From Streptomyces deccanensis (GTDB taxonomy: Bacteria > Actinomycetota > Actinomycetes > Streptomycetales > Streptomycetaceae): a stretch of 64,000 nucleotides of DNA. This document shows, one piece after another, positions 1 through 8,941 of this stretch. Location: contig NZ_CP092431.1 of assembly GCF_022385335.1 (NCBI RefSeq), forward strand, positions 868,001 to 932,000. Reading direction: 5' to 3'. The notes below the pieces were generated by a model. That model did no database searches. It was not told the DNA's origin and saw only the letters and a program-made list of their open reading frames with translations. Positions within the stretch are counted from its first letter, which is position 1, and every line of letters starts with the position of its first letter. Both the position numbers and the translations under genes were made by a program.

Positions 1-1
1 C

Positions 2-181
2 GAGATCCCGCCCGTCGAGCACGCCGACCTCCTCGGCGACCTGGTCATCGGCCCCATGATGAGCAGGTTCTTCCTCACACCACTGACGCCGGACGAGGTG
101 GACGCGGCGTCGGCAGCACAGACGGCCGACCGCCTGCTGCCCTTCCTCCTGCGCGCCGTCGGCGGCACAGAAGACGGGTGA
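2..181 (+). CDS. TetR-family regulator, C-terminal fragment cut by window edge
   Basis: Only the last 59 codons lie in the window; the gene starts upstream. The visible tail contains DLLGDLVIGPMMSRFFLT followed by a helix ending in LLPFLLRAVGG. This resembles the ligand-binding C-terminal domain of TetR/AcrR repressors, where a 'GPLYYRLLLT'-like stretch is common. The HTH part is not visible, so the family call rests on this short tail. It converges with the leftward acyl-CoA ligase gene, whose stop lies 22 bp away. It may regulate the neighbouring catabolic genes, but that is inference. Confidence 0.5.
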   Translation, partial: EIPPVEHADLLGDLVIGPMMSRFFLTPLTPDEVDAASAAQTADRLLPFLLRAVGGTEDG

Positions 182-203
182 AACCCACCGCCACGTCTTG
201 CAA

Positions 204-1673
204 CTACGCGACGGCCGACGCAGCGGCATGAGCCGCCCGCACCGCGATCTTGTCGATCTTGCCCACCGCGTTCTTGGGGATGGCCTCCACGACGACATAC
301 GAGGTCGGCCGCTTGTAGCCGCTGAGACTGCGCGCACAGAGGGCTTCCAGCGCTGCCGGATCGACCGTCAGACCCGGCCGTGGCTGCACGTAGGCGACGA
401 CGACTTCTCCCCATTTCTCGTCAGGGACACCGATCACAGCCGTCTCGAGGACTGACGAGTCGCCGGCCAACACGTCCTCGATCTCCTTGGGGTAGATGTT
501 CTCCCCGCCGCGGATGATGACGTCCTTCGAGCGTCCGACCAGCGTCAGATAGCCCTCCGCGTCGAGGTGGCCGATATCGCCCGTGTGCAGCCAGCCGTCG
601 ACGACGGTCCGGGCTGTTTCGTCCGGGCGGCCGAGATAGCCGCGCATGATGTTGGCGCCCCGCACGAGGATTTCGCCGTTCTCCCCCGCAGCCGCCTCGG
701 CACCGTTCTCATCGGCGATGCGGATGTCCTGCCCGGGGAAGGGAAGCCCCACGGTCCCGGCGCGCCGGGGACCGGCGAGGGGGTTGACGGTGCAGGCGCA
801 GGAGGTCTCGGACAGCCCGTACCCCTCGATGAGCGGGAACCCGTACCGGGCCTCGAACCGGGTCAGCAGCTCGGCAGACGCCGGCGCCGAGCCGCAGACG
901 CCGTAGCGCACGGACGACGTGTCCGGCCGCACCGCGTCCGGCAGGGCCGCCAGCATGTTGTAGATGGTGGGAACGGCGCTGAAGAAGGTCGGGCGCTCCC
1001 GCTCGATGACGTCGAAGAAGGTGTGGGGATCGAACCGGTCGGCGATGACGACACCGGCGCCCACGAGCAGCGGCGTGAGCACGCTGACCACGATGCCGTT
1101 GACATGGAAGAGCGGCAGGATCAGCAGGCTCCGGTCGGCCGGCCCCAGCTCGAGCGCCTTGCTCGACATGTCCGTCATGGCGTCGATGTTGGCGTGGTCC
1201 AGCATCACGCCCTTGGGCACTCCGGTCGTGCCGCTGGTGTAGATGAGCAGGGCCAGCGCGGAGGGGTCCGTATCCAGGGCGCGGTCTGTGCCTGCAGCGT
1301 CTTCGTACAGGTCGTCGACGGCGAGCGTGACGATGCCGTCCTCAGCCGTCGTGCCGTCCTCGGCCACGACCAGGCGTGCGCCGGCGTCTGCCAGTTGGCG
1401 CGCGACCTCGACCTCGGTCAGCTTCGGGTTGACGGGGGTGACGGTGGCGCCGAGCCGCCAGGACGCGAACAGCACAAGGACGAACTCGACGCGGTTCGTC
1501 AGCTTGAGGGCCACGACGTCGCCGGACTCGACCCCGAGATCCTTGAGGTGGCGTGCTGCCGCCCGGACACGGTGCAGGAACTGAGTGTTGGTCAGTGATG
1601 TACGTCCGTCGGAGACCGAGGGTCCCTGCGGGTCGAGTTCGGCGCGGCGGTCGGGTAGCGAGGCGAAGTTCAT
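204..1673 (-). CDS. Fatty-acid/aromatic-acid CoA ligase (ANL superfamily)
   Basis: 489-residue AMP-forming acyl-CoA ligase that activates a carboxylic acid through an acyl-adenylate and loads it onto CoA. The P-loop signature IYTSGTTGVPKGVM is at about residues 144-157. The hinge region GWLHTGDIGHLDAEGYL and SKDVIIRGGENIYPKEIE follow, and the C-terminal lysine motif PKNAVGKIDK is present, so the enzyme looks intact. The start MNFASLPDRR was chosen because it fits the usual length; an upstream in-frame extension of about 100 codons is low-complexity and overlaps the preceding gene. It is the last gene of a leftward catabolic set and follows a second, diverged ligase. The substrate cannot be read from sequence. 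Confidence 0.85.
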   Translation of the reverse strand: MNFASLPDRRAELDPQGPSVSDGRTSLTNTQFLHRVRAAARHLKDLGVESGDVVALKLTNRVEFVLVLFASWRLGATVTPVNPKLTEVEVARQLADAGARLVVAEDGTTAEDGIVTLAVDDLYEDAAGTDRALDTDPSALALLIYTSGTTGVPKGVMLDHANIDAMTDMSSKALELGPADRSLLILPLFHVNGIVVSVLTPLLVGAGVVIADRFDPHTFFDVIERERPTFFSAVPTIYNMLAALPDAVRPDTSSVRYGVCGSAPASAELLTRFEARYGFPLIEGYGLSETSCACTVNPLAGPRRAGTVGLPFPGQDIRIADENGAEAAAGENGEILVRGANIMRGYLGRPDETARTVVDGWLHTGDIGHLDAEGYLTLVGRSKDVIIRGGENIYPKEIEDVLAGDSSVLETAVIGVPDEKWGEVVVAYVQPRPGLTVDPAALEALCARSLSGYKRPTSYVVVEAIPKNAVGKIDKIAVRAAHAAASAVA

Positions 1674-1797
1674 GGCGGGGTACCTGTTCTGTGTGGAGTG
1701 CGGTCGGGTCAAGGGGTCCAGGAGTCGAAACAGCCGACGCCGTACGCGGGCCGGGCAGGCCGGGGTGGCGGCGAACGGCCGTCCCGCCACGGGGGTT

Positions 1798-3366
1798 TCA
1801 GCTGCTTCGGTCGCCGGAAGTGGCCCGCTCGCCCTCGCGGAGCAGGTACTTCTGGATCTTGCCGGTGGAGGTGCGGGGCAGTTCACCGAAGACGACGCGC
1901 TTGGGCGCCTTGAACCGTGCGATCCGAGATTTGACGTGGTCGACGATGTCCTGCTCGGTGGCGACGGCATCCGGCCGCAGGACGACGTAGGCGACGGGCA
2001 CCTCGCCCCAGCGTTCGTCCGGGGCTCCGACGACGGCGGCTTCGAGGACCGCCGGGTGGCTGGCGATGGCCTGCTCGACCTCGATCGAGGTGATGTTCTC
2101 CCCGCCGGAGATGATGACGTCCTTGCTGCGGTCCCTCAGCTCGATGTACCCGTCGGGGTGGCGGACGCCGAGATCACCGGTGCGGAACCAGCCGTCCGGA
2201 GCGGCCGCGGCGGTCGCGGCATCGTCCTTGAAGTACCCCAGCATGAGGTTGTTGCCGCGCAGCCGGATCTCACCGATGGTCGTGCCGTCAGCGGGGACGT
2301 CCTTGTCACCGTCGACCACCCGGGCGGCGAGGCCGATGACGTTGGCCACGCCCTGCCGGGCACGGAGCCTGGACTGCTCCGCGGCACCGAGGCCGTTCCA
2401 CTCGGGGTGCCAGTCGCACAGCACCGCCGGCCCGAACGTCTCGGTCAGTCCGTACAGGTGCGTGACGTCGATCCGCAGGTCCTCGGCAGCGGCGAGCAGG
2501 GTCGGGCTCGGCGGCGCCCCGCCGGTCAGAAAGCGGATGACGCCCCCCGAGTCGCGCCCGGCCTCCGGAGCGTTGACCACCATGGACAGCACCGCGGGGG
2601 CGCCGCACAGATGGGTGATGTGATCGTCGTGGATGTACCGCCAGATCGCGGACGCCTCCACCTTGGGCAGGCACACGTGCGTGCCGCCGGCTGCGGTAAC
2701 CGCCCAGGGGAAGGACCAGCCGTTGCAGTGGAACATCGGCAGCGTCCACAGATAGGCGGAGGACGCGCTCAGCTGGGTGTGCGTGACCATCGCGAGGGCC
2801 TGAAGATAGGCGCCTCGGTGGTGGTACATGACGCCCTTGGGACGGCCGGTCGTTCCGGAGGTGTAGTTGACCGACAGCAGCGCCCGCTCATCGGACAGCG
2901 GGATGGCCGTCGGCTCGGCGGCCGCGAGGAGTTCGTCGTAGGCGCCGTCGTCGCCCGGTCCCGCCCGCACGATCACGGGCGGGCGCGGCATGCCGTCGAT
3001 CGCCGTGGCCACGAGGTCGTCGTACTGCGGATCCAGCAGCAGCACCGCGCTTTCCGAGTGCTCCAGGATGTAGCGAACCTCGGGGGCGGAAAGCCTGGTG
3101 TTGATCGTGACCAAAGGCGCAGCGGCCCACGGGGCTCCGTAGTGCGCCTCGAGCATGACGTGCGTGTTGGGCGCGAGGACGGCGACAGGGCGGCCGTTCG
3201 CGAGCGCGGCCAGGACGCCGGCGAGCCGCCGACACCGGTCGTGGAACTCGGCGTAGGTGAAGCGCCGAGCTCCGTCGATCACGGCCGTGCGCTCGGGAAA
3301 CACTGCGGCCGACCGGTCCAGGAACGAGACGGGGCTCAGCGGCTCAAACGACAGGTCGGGTATCAA
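1798..3366 (-). CDS. Acyl-CoA synthetase (ANL superfamily)
   Basis: 522 residues, normal length for a medium- or long-chain acyl-CoA synthetase. The P-loop NYTSGTTGRPKGVMYHHRG is at about residues 167-185. GWFRTGDLGVRHPDGYIEL and RSKDVIISGGENITSIEVE form the adenylate-binding and hinge region, and the C-terminal RTSTGKIQKYLLRE carries the catalytic lysine. GRPVAVLAPNTHVMLEAHYG and the early FLDRSAAVFPERTAVID resemble the 'AMP-dependent acyl-CoA synthetase' subgroup that takes fatty and branched acids. It sits between the HxlR regulator and the other ligase in the same direction. Two ligases in one operon suggest either two substrates or an entry acid plus a pathway intermediate. Confidence 0.85.
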   Translation of the reverse strand: MIPDLSFEPLSPVSFLDRSAAVFPERTAVIDGARRFTYAEFHDRCRRLAGVLAALANGRPVAVLAPNTHVMLEAHYGAPWAAAPLVTINTRLSAPEVRYILEHSESAVLLLDPQYDDLVATAIDGMPRPPVIVRAGPGDDGAYDELLAAAEPTAIPLSDERALLSVNYTSGTTGRPKGVMYHHRGAYLQALAMVTHTQLSASSAYLWTLPMFHCNGWSFPWAVTAAGGTHVCLPKVEASAIWRYIHDDHITHLCGAPAVLSMVVNAPEAGRDSGGVIRFLTGGAPPSPTLLAAAEDLRIDVTHLYGLTETFGPAVLCDWHPEWNGLGAAEQSRLRARQGVANVIGLAARVVDGDKDVPADGTTIGEIRLRGNNLMLGYFKDDAATAAAAPDGWFRTGDLGVRHPDGYIELRDRSKDVIISGGENITSIEVEQAIASHPAVLEAAVVGAPDERWGEVPVAYVVLRPDAVATEQDIVDHVKSRIARFKAPKRVVFGELPRTSTGKIQKYLLREGERATSGDRSS

Positions 3367-3487
3367 GGTTTGCTCCGTTGCACTGCGGGGGTCATGGGGA
3401 CCGCCCGCGGCCGGCGGCGGACCGCAGGGTCCGGCGCGCTCACCGCAGACGCGGCAGTGGGCACCCGCGGAGCGAACCTCTCTCGCG

Positions 3488-4177
3488 CTACATCCCCACG
3501 TACACCGGGTAATCGATCTCGGTACCGGACATCAGGTCGAAGGCACGCTCGACCAGTTCGTCCGATCCGACGGCCACTCGCACATCGCCCGACCGAACCG
3601 CGTCGGCCACCTGGGTGCCGCCGAAAATCAGCTTGAGGAAGGTCCGGGTACGGCAGTGGACCTCAAGGTCGGGGCGAACGGGTGCCGGACCGCTCCTGGT
3701 CCACATCCGACCGTCGGCGATCTCGACATGGAACGTCTCTCTGCCTACGTGCAGCTCGTAGATCTCCTTGAGACCTGCGAGCTGGTCCGGCGTGACCAGG
3801 CTCGACACGCTCAGGGCGATGAGGTCCACGCGGGTCGTCGCCGGGTCGATCTCCGGAGACGGCGGAAGCCCCAGCCCCCACCGGCCGAGCCCGATGAGCG
3901 GCTCACGAAGCTGCTCACCCCTCTCGGTGAGCTCGTACACCGCCACACCGGCGGGCGGCGGGAGCGTGCTCCGGCGAACGACGTCGGCGGCCTCCAGACT
4001 GCGCAGACGCGCGGTCAGCCGGTTCGGCCCGAGGGCCGGGAGCGTGTCGGCTAGATCCTTGAACCGCTTGGGCCCTAGCAGCAGCTCACGCACGATCAGA
4101 AAGGTCCACCGCTCGCCGAGGATGTCCATGGAACGGGCGAGCGGACACATCTGGCCATATGTTCGTGCAGTCGTCAT
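3488..4177 (-). CDS. HxlR-family winged-helix regulator
   Basis: 229 residues. The N-terminal domain GQMCPLARSMDILGERWTFLIVRELLLGPKRFKDL is a textbook HxlR winged helix with the conserved early cysteine; some HxlR proteins sense aldehydes or quinones through this Cys. The protein is about twice the usual HxlR length. Its C-terminal half, with DLEVHCRTRTFLKLIFGG and SDELVERAFDLM, looks like an SCP2-type sterol/lipid-binding domain, a known HxlR-SCP2 arrangement that could bind a hydrophobic effector. It lies inside the leftward catabolic set, 67 bp beyond the luciferase-like gene, and is probably a local regulator. Binding of a pathway lipid or acyl compound is inference. Confidence 0.8.
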   Translation of the reverse strand: MTTARTYGQMCPLARSMDILGERWTFLIVRELLLGPKRFKDLADTLPALGPNRLTARLRSLEAADVVRRSTLPPPAGVAVYELTERGEQLREPLIGLGRWGLGLPPSPEIDPATTRVDLIALSVSSLVTPDQLAGLKEIYELHVGRETFHVEIADGRMWTRSGPAPVRPDLEVHCRTRTFLKLIFGGTQVADAVRSGDVRVAVGSDELVERAFDLMSGTEIDYPVYVGM

Positions 4178-4185
4178 GCCTCTAC

Positions 4186-4223
4186 TGTACGGCGCGATAA
4201 CTTTTCGCTATACGGCTTGTACA
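4186..4223. promoter_or_regulatory. Possible HxlR operator upstream of the HxlR gene
   Basis: The short gap before the HxlR gene has a direct repeat TGTACGGC (4186-4193) and TATACGGC (4209-4216), 23 bp apart, followed by GTACA that is inverse to the first TGTAC. The stretch is distinctly A+T-rich for this genome. An autoregulatory site is plausible but rests only on position and repeat structure. Confidence 0.3.
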
Positions 4224-4244
4224 CCACGCACGTGCGGGCCGGAC

Positions 4245-5294
4245 TCATCGCCGCAGTCCCACCGCGTCGGCGAAGGCTTCGAGCTCTCGGCGGACGTCGC
4301 CGGCGGGCTGGTACGTGATCTCGGTGACCCCCTGCGCCGCCAGGGCCTCCACCCTGGCGAGCACATCGCCGGCCGTGCCGGTGAGGGTGTGCCCGACGAG
4401 CGTGTTGCCGCCGGCGTTCCAGGCAGCGGTGTCCGCCTCGTTCAGGCGCAGCAGGTGGCCGTGGTGCACCGCGAGGTGGCGTTCGGCCTCCGACGTCCTG
4501 AGCACGACGTCCAGCCACTCCGCCCCACCCGGCAGCGCCTTGACCGCTTCCTCGCCACCGAGTTCGTAGGAGATGTGGAACAACTGCGCCAGTGCCGGGC
4601 CCGCCGCCGTGCGCAGTCGCTCACTGCCGAGGTCCTCGCCGTCACCGAGCACGGACCCGGCGGAGCCGTAGATGACGTTCGCGAACTTCCTTGTCACCTC
4701 TTCGGAGACACCGTCGATGCCCATGATGAAGACGCCGTCCCCGAGTGTCTCGGCGATCGCCGTGCCCTTCGGGCCGATCGCCGCGATGTAGACCGGGATG
4801 GTGTCCGGCGCGCCGCGCGGGTATTCGGGGGTGTGCAGCATGCGCATCGGGCTGCCCTCCCACTCGACCGTCTCGCCTCTGAGGAGCGCGCGGAAGGCCG
4901 TGACATAGCGCGTCATGTACGCCCAGGAGACGGGCTGTTGCCCCATGGCCCGGCGGCCCGTGTAGCCGGTGCCGAACGCGACCGCGACGCGCCCGGGGGC
5001 CAGGCGTTCGAGAGCCGCGGCCCCGCTGGCGTTGACCATCGGGTGGCGCAGGGCCGGTACGAGGACGCCCGGTCCTAGCCCGATGCGGTGGGTGCGCTGA
5101 GCGGCCAGGGCCAGCGTCATCCACACGTCGGGGCTCTGCTGCGGTGTGTCGTACAGCCACGCCCGCTTGAAGCCGAGTTCCTCGGCGATGCGGATGTGCT
5201 CCGGTGTGTCCAGCGTGGTCGCGAACGACGCCGACACGTCCAGGCCCGCCGGACTGCGGCCGTGGCTTGCGGAAGGTGAAACGAGGGTGGTCAT
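4245..5294 (-). CDS. Luciferase-like (F420- or FMN-dependent) oxidoreductase
   Basis: 349 residues in the bacterial luciferase / F420-dependent superfamily (TIM barrel). Recognisable blocks are TPEHIRIAEELGFKRAWLYDTP near the N terminus, LALAAQRTHRIGLGPGVLVPALRHP, and the middle stretch GRVAVAFGTGYTGRRAMGQ. This set is typical of the LLM-class flavin or F420 oxidoreductases of actinomycetes. The start ATG at 5294 overlaps the stop of the upstream thioesterase gene (ATGA), indicating translational coupling. It probably oxidises or reduces an alcohol, aldehyde or CoA-linked intermediate; the cofactor cannot be settled from sequence alone. Confidence 0.8.
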   Translation of the reverse strand: MTTLVSPSASHGRSPAGLDVSASFATTLDTPEHIRIAEELGFKRAWLYDTPQQSPDVWMTLALAAQRTHRIGLGPGVLVPALRHPMVNASGAAALERLAPGRVAVAFGTGYTGRRAMGQQPVSWAYMTRYVTAFRALLRGETVEWEGSPMRMLHTPEYPRGAPDTIPVYIAAIGPKGTAIAETLGDGVFIMGIDGVSEEVTRKFANVIYGSAGSVLGDGEDLGSERLRTAAGPALAQLFHISYELGGEEAVKALPGGAEWLDVVLRTSEAERHLAVHHGHLLRLNEADTAAWNAGGNTLVGHTLTGTAGDVLARVEALAAQGVTEITYQPAGDVRRELEAFADAVGLRR

Positions 5295-5767
5295 GACTGC
5301 TCCCCCAGGGTGTTCGGGAGGCCGGTGGCGGGAACGTTGGCCAGCCGCAGCTGGCCGCGGGCGACGAGCTTGCCGCTGTCGACACTGGTGACGGCCACCT
5401 GCCACAGCTGCTGACCGCGCCCCTGCTGGATCGCTTCGGCCAGCACCTCCACCGTCCCGGCGGTGATCGGCCTGAGGAAGTCCGTGCTGTTGGCCACCCC
5501 TACGGCGACCTGGCCGCGATCGGCCACCCCGGCGCACGCACCGACGGTGGCGGCGGACTCCACGGCGGCCGTGTAGACCCCGCCGTGCACCACTCCCCAC
5601 GGGGTGTGATGCTCAGGTCCCAGCTGTATCTCCCCGCGCACCCGCGTGCCCGTGACCTCGGTGAAGGTCAGGCCGACGGCCTCGACGAACGCGCTGCGGA
5701 ACACGTCGAAGCCCGAGAAGGGTCCTTCGTCAGGTACGGCCGATGCTTCGGTCCTGGGCTGTGTCAC
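5291..5767 (-). CDS. PaaI-type hotdog-fold thioesterase
   Basis: 158 residues from the GTG at 5767, which lies 10 bp after the upstream MBL gene stop. The central signature TPWGVVHGGVYTAAVESAATVGA is the HGG-containing catalytic helix of PaaI/4HBT hotdog thioesterases, and VGVANSTDFLRPITAGTVEV is the following strand pair. It should hydrolyse an acyl- or aroyl-CoA and release CoA. Position between an MBL hydrolase and a luciferase-like oxidoreductase, with two CoA ligases downstream, suggests recycling or proofreading of CoA esters. The GTG start is preferred because the upstream in-frame ATG lies deep inside the MBL gene. Confidence 0.8.
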   Translation of the reverse strand: MTQPRTEASAVPDEGPFSGFDVFRSAFVEAVGLTFTEVTGTRVRGEIQLGPEHHTPWGVVHGGVYTAAVESAATVGACAGVADRGQVAVGVANSTDFLRPITAGTVEVLAEAIQQGRGQQLWQVAVTSVDSGKLVARGQLRLANVPATGLPNTLGEQS

Positions 5768-5777
5768 TGTGGCGCCC

Positions 5778-6662
5778 CTACTCGTTCGCCGGGTTGGGCT
5801 CGCCCTCGGCCACCACGGGCATCGGAACGCCCAGGAGGCCGTGCGCGCCATACCAGACGGGGCCGATGTTGAGCCGGTCGGGATAGCGGGCGATGATCTC
5901 GTCGAAGAAGGCTTGCGGGGTGGGCTTCTCGGCGAGCAGCCGCTGCGCGTCGCGCAGGTACTGGCGGGTCTCGTCGATGATGGCCGGGTCGTCGGGCAGG
6001 TCACGGTTCTTGTGGCCGGCCACCACGGAGCGGGGGTTGAGGGAGTCGAGGACGTCGAGGGCGGCCAGCCATGCCTCGAATCCGCCGCCCGGGGTCTCCA
6101 GCAGCATCTGGTGCACGCCGTTGTAGACGACGTCGCCCCCGACGATCAGACCGATCGAAGGAACGTGCAGCACGGTCGTGTCGTCGGTGTCGGTGTGGCC
6201 GACCTCGACCGCCTCGATCCGGTGTCCCTCCAGCTCGAACCCGTCCGCGGGAACGGTCCGGTAGACGAGCGGGGAGTCCGGAATCAGGCCGGGGAAGTCC
6301 GCGTCCCAGAACTGCGCGCGCCCCTCGACGTTGCGGCGCATGATCCCGATGGTGCCCTCGGTGGCGTACGGGATCGCGTCGGGGAAGCGTTCCAGCAGCC
6401 GGCCGGTGCCGAACCAGTGGTCGCCGTGGCCGTGGGTGGCGTAGATGTAAGCCAGGCGCCTGCCCGAGCGCTCCACCCAGTCACCGACCGCCTCCGTCTG
6501 CTCGCGGGTGAACGGCGGATCGACCAGGACCGCGTCCCCCTCCCCGAGGATCAGCGTCGAGGCCAGCGGGGACGACACGATGCGGCCACCGCCCGGCAGC
6601 CGCTCGCGGCGGGCGCGCGGCACCCCGTCACAGACGTACACGTCATAGGTCAGCTCAGCCAT
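5778..6662 (-). CDS. Metallo-beta-lactamase-fold hydrolase
   Basis: 294 residues. The zinc signature THGHGDHW is at residues 76-83, and VEVGHTDTDDTTVLHV and LIVGGDVVYNGVHQML supply the later His and Asp ligands. Near the C terminus VVAGHK supplies another. The start ATG at 6662 has a GAAAGGA ribosome site ten bases upstream. It is a paralogue of the MBL gene at 10068-10919: both share 'LLERFP' straight after the metal motif and the same overall size. MBL enzymes of this type hydrolyse esters, thioesters or lactones; the substrate here is unknown. Confidence 0.8.
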   Translation of the reverse strand: MAELTYDVYVCDGVPRARRERLPGGGRIVSSPLASTLILGEGDAVLVDPPFTREQTEAVGDWVERSGRRLAYIYATHGHGDHWFGTGRLLERFPDAIPYATEGTIGIMRRNVEGRAQFWDADFPGLIPDSPLVYRTVPADGFELEGHRIEAVEVGHTDTDDTTVLHVPSIGLIVGGDVVYNGVHQMLLETPGGGFEAWLAALDVLDSLNPRSVVAGHKNRDLPDDPAIIDETRQYLRDAQRLLAEKPTPQAFFDEIIARYPDRLNIGPVWYGAHGLLGVPMPVVAEGEPNPANE

Positions 6663-6730
6663 GCGTGGTGTTCCTTTCGGTGCCATGCGGCGATATGCCG
6701 CCAGGCGCGGGAATCGGGGGCGGGGGGGCG

Positions 6731-7558
6731 CTATCCCAGCGGCGCGAGGAATTCCTTGATCAGATTCGCCACCTTGGCGGGCTCCTCGCGGGGAGCCAGG
6801 TGGGCGACACGCGGCAGCACCTCGAGTCGGGCGCCGACGATGCGTTCGGCCAGATCGTCGGAGTGGGGGACCCGCGGCAGCGCCTTGTCCTCGGCGCCGA
6901 CGATCACGAGGGTGGGAGCGGTGATCCGGTGCAGGGCATCGACCACGTCGGTGCGGTCGCCCAGCACCGACCGCGCGGCACGGGCCAGCCCGGCGCGGTC
7001 GAGGCTGCCGACCGTGGCGGCGAGTGCGGAGGCGAACCCGGTGTCGTGACGGCGGGAGTGATCGCTGAGCATCCCGGCCACGACCAGCCGGCCCAGGCCA
7101 CCCGGAACGCCGACCCGGGTCAGGAGGGAGGTCACGCGGACTTGGAAGCGTTCACGCAGACCCACACCTCGGGCGGTGGTATTGGACAGGACCAGGGCGG
7201 CCACCCGGTGCGGCGCGGCGAGCGCGACCCGCAGCGCCACGATGCCGCCCCACGACAGCCCGAAGAAGACCGCCCGGTCGGCACCCGCGTCGTCGAGTAC
7301 CCGGAGCGCGGCCTCGCCGCACTCCTCCATGGTGAACCGGCGCGCGGCCGGCGGGCTGCCGCCGGTGCCCGGGGGGTCGATCAGCAGCGTCCGCCATCCG
7401 AGGGCGTGCAGGTCGTCGAGCTGTGCGCCCCAGCTGGTGTCGCCGTCGCTGTACAGGCTCGGCCACAGCAGTGCCACGGGTCCGTCGGCGGGGCCGGCGT
7501 CCCGCACGTGGAGCGGGCCCAGGGTGGTGGGCACGGTGAGCGTGTGTGGTGTTCTCAC
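6731..7558 (-). CDS. Alpha/beta-fold hydrolase
   Basis: 275 residues from a GTG at 7558, whose GTGA overlaps the stop of the next gene upstream. The fold is clear: VALLWPSLYSDGDTSWGAQL in place of the usual HG oxyanion loop, LIDPPGTGGS, the nucleophile elbow GLSWGG (Ser), APTLVIVGAEDKALP with the acid residue, and LPRVAHLAPREEP with the catalytic His. This resembles the 3-oxoadipate enol-lactonase/esterase group of the superfamily. The WPSLYSDG oxyanion region is unusual next to the common HG/HGG. Cooperation with the neighbouring hydrolases and ligases is inferred from the operon. Confidence 0.8.
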   Translation of the reverse strand: MRTPHTLTVPTTLGPLHVRDAGPADGPVALLWPSLYSDGDTSWGAQLDDLHALGWRTLLIDPPGTGGSPPAARRFTMEECGEAALRVLDDAGADRAVFFGLSWGGIVALRVALAAPHRVAALVLSNTTARGVGLRERFQVRVTSLLTRVGVPGGLGRLVVAGMLSDHSRRHDTGFASALAATVGSLDRAGLARAARSVLGDRTDVVDALHRITAPTLVIVGAEDKALPRVPHSDDLAERIVGARLEVLPRVAHLAPREEPAKVANLIKEFLAPLG

Positions 7559-8460
7559 AGGTGCCGCTTCCACCAGTCGAGGGCGGCCCGGCTGCCGGGC
7601 TCGTAGCCGTCGAAGTAGATGCCGTAGTGGTCGATGCCGGGGATGACGTGGTAGTCGACGACGCCGCCGGGAGTGTTCTTGATGATCTCCGCCGCACGGG
7701 CCCCGTTGTCGGCGATGGGGTACATCTCCTCCTCGCCGGCGTCGATGATCAGGGTGGGGATCCGCAGCCGGTCGACCTGGGCGAGCGGGCTGAAGTGCGA
7801 CAGTTTCGCCAGGTGCGGGGTTCCCTGCATATTCGGCCACGGATCGGTGCCCTGGGGAATCGGATCCGTGTCGCCGCGGGCGGTGTCGATCGCGCGCTTG
7901 CGGGCCAGTTGTGCGACGGGGCCGCCCAGGGGGGCGATGGCGGCCACCTGCACGACCAGCGCCTTCACACGGGGGTTGTTGGCGGCCTGGTACACGGCGA
8001 TGCCCCCGCCGAGACTGGTGCCCCACAGTCCGATGCGCGCGGGATCCACATTGGGCTCGCCTTCGATGTAGTCCAGGGCCGCGCGCAGGTTCGCCGCCCA
8101 GGCGAAGGGGTCCACCAGGTCGCGGATGAACCGCACGTGGGCGCGTGCCTCGTTGCCGTCGTCGAGGTCGGGGGCGTCGCCGATCAGTTGCAGCGGGGAT
8201 CCCGAGTCGAACCAGCTGCCCTGGGTGAAGGTCAGGGTGATCATGCCGGCCGAGGCGAACAGTGCCGCGTAGCGTTCCGCGGTGAGTTTGCTGCCGCCCC
8301 AGCCGTGCGACAGCACGACGGCGGGGAGGGCGGCGTCGGGGGCGAGGTTCGTCGGCCGGTAGACATCCGCGTCGAGCGCGAGGCCGTCGCTCCACACGGT
8401 GACCTTCCGCCGGCCGACGCCCTCGGGCATGACCAGCGGCGGATAGACCTTCTCAGCCAT
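7555..8460 (-). CDS. Alpha/beta hydrolase (dienelactone-hydrolase/acetyl-xylan-esterase type)
   Basis: 301 residues. VLSHGWGGSKLTAERYAALFASAG is the oxyanion loop region, IGLWGTSLGGGIAV is the nucleophile elbow (GTSLGG) and LIIDAGEEEMYPI is the acid strand. DHYGIYFDGYEPGSRAALDWW holds the C-terminal His. This arrangement matches the peptidase S9 / dienelactone hydrolase-like group often annotated as alpha/beta hydrolase in CoA-ester operons. The ATG at 8460 lies just inside the upstream NTF2-like gene (8-bp overlap), so the genes are probably co-translated. Its exact substrate is unknown. Confidence 0.8.
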   Translation of the reverse strand: MAEKVYPPLVMPEGVGRRKVTVWSDGLALDADVYRPTNLAPDAALPAVVLSHGWGGSKLTAERYAALFASAGMITLTFTQGSWFDSGSPLQLIGDAPDLDDGNEARAHVRFIRDLVDPFAWAANLRAALDYIEGEPNVDPARIGLWGTSLGGGIAVYQAANNPRVKALVVQVAAIAPLGGPVAQLARKRAIDTARGDTDPIPQGTDPWPNMQGTPHLAKLSHFSPLAQVDRLRIPTLIIDAGEEEMYPIADNGARAAEIIKNTPGGVVDYHVIPGIDHYGIYFDGYEPGSRAALDWWKRHL

Positions 8461-8941
8461 GGTTCGCCTCCTCCAGGACCGCTTCGACGGGCCAGATGTC
8501 GGCGAGTCTGTCCTTGTCCGTGGCGGCCGAGTGGATGCCGACCACACGCCAGCCCTTGTCGGACCTGGCCACGCTGAACTGCACCGCCCAACGCTGGATC
8601 TCGCTCTCGTCGGCGCGGCGCCGCGACCAGATCACCTCGATCGCGGCACCGACGGTGTTGTAGACGAACACCCGCCGGTCGGGCACCACGGTGTGGCTGT
8701 ACTCCGCCTCCCGCAGCGGCGCGTGGTTCATCTCCAGGAAGGCCAGCACGCTCGCGTCGTCGAGGCACCAGAACGACTGCTCCAGCCCCGTGACGTGCAG
8801 CGGGGTGCCCCAGTAGTCGAGGATGAACTCGGGCCCCTCGTCGGACGTGCCCGCGGCCACGGCGACCCACCGCGGCAGGTAGTCCTGGAAGAACCAGTGC
8901 GTCACCTCGGCACGCGTGGCCTCGGTCGGATTGTCAGGCAT
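8453..8941 (-). CDS. Small NTF2/SnoaL-like protein
   Basis: 162 residues, first gene of the leftward catabolic set. FFQDYLPRWVAVAAGTS at the N terminus, LDYWGTPLHVTGLEQSFWCLDDASVLAFL in the middle and the closing SDKGWRVVGIHS resemble the cone-shaped NTF2-like fold used by SnoaL cyclases, dehydratase partners and ring-hydroxylating dioxygenase small subunits. No catalytic residues can be assigned. ATG at 8941 (MPDNPTEATRAE) was chosen over an upstream in-frame codon in low-complexity sequence. The 450-bp upstream gap carries the shared 31-bp promoter-like element, so transcription of the block probably starts there. Confidence 0.65.
   Translation of the reverse strand: MPDNPTEATRAEVTHWFFQDYLPRWVAVAAGTSDEGPEFILDYWGTPLHVTGLEQSFWCLDDASVLAFLEMNHAPLREAEYSHTVVPDRRVFVYNTVGAAIEVIWSRRRADESEIQRWAVQFSVARSDKGWRVVGIHSAATDKDRLADIWPVEAVLEEANHG

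Noticed and set aside
204..1970. Longer form of the first CoA ligase with an extra N-terminal 99 residues
   Set aside because: The extension is low-complexity, overlaps the upstream ligase end and adds no domain; MNFASLPDRR at 1673 fits the family.
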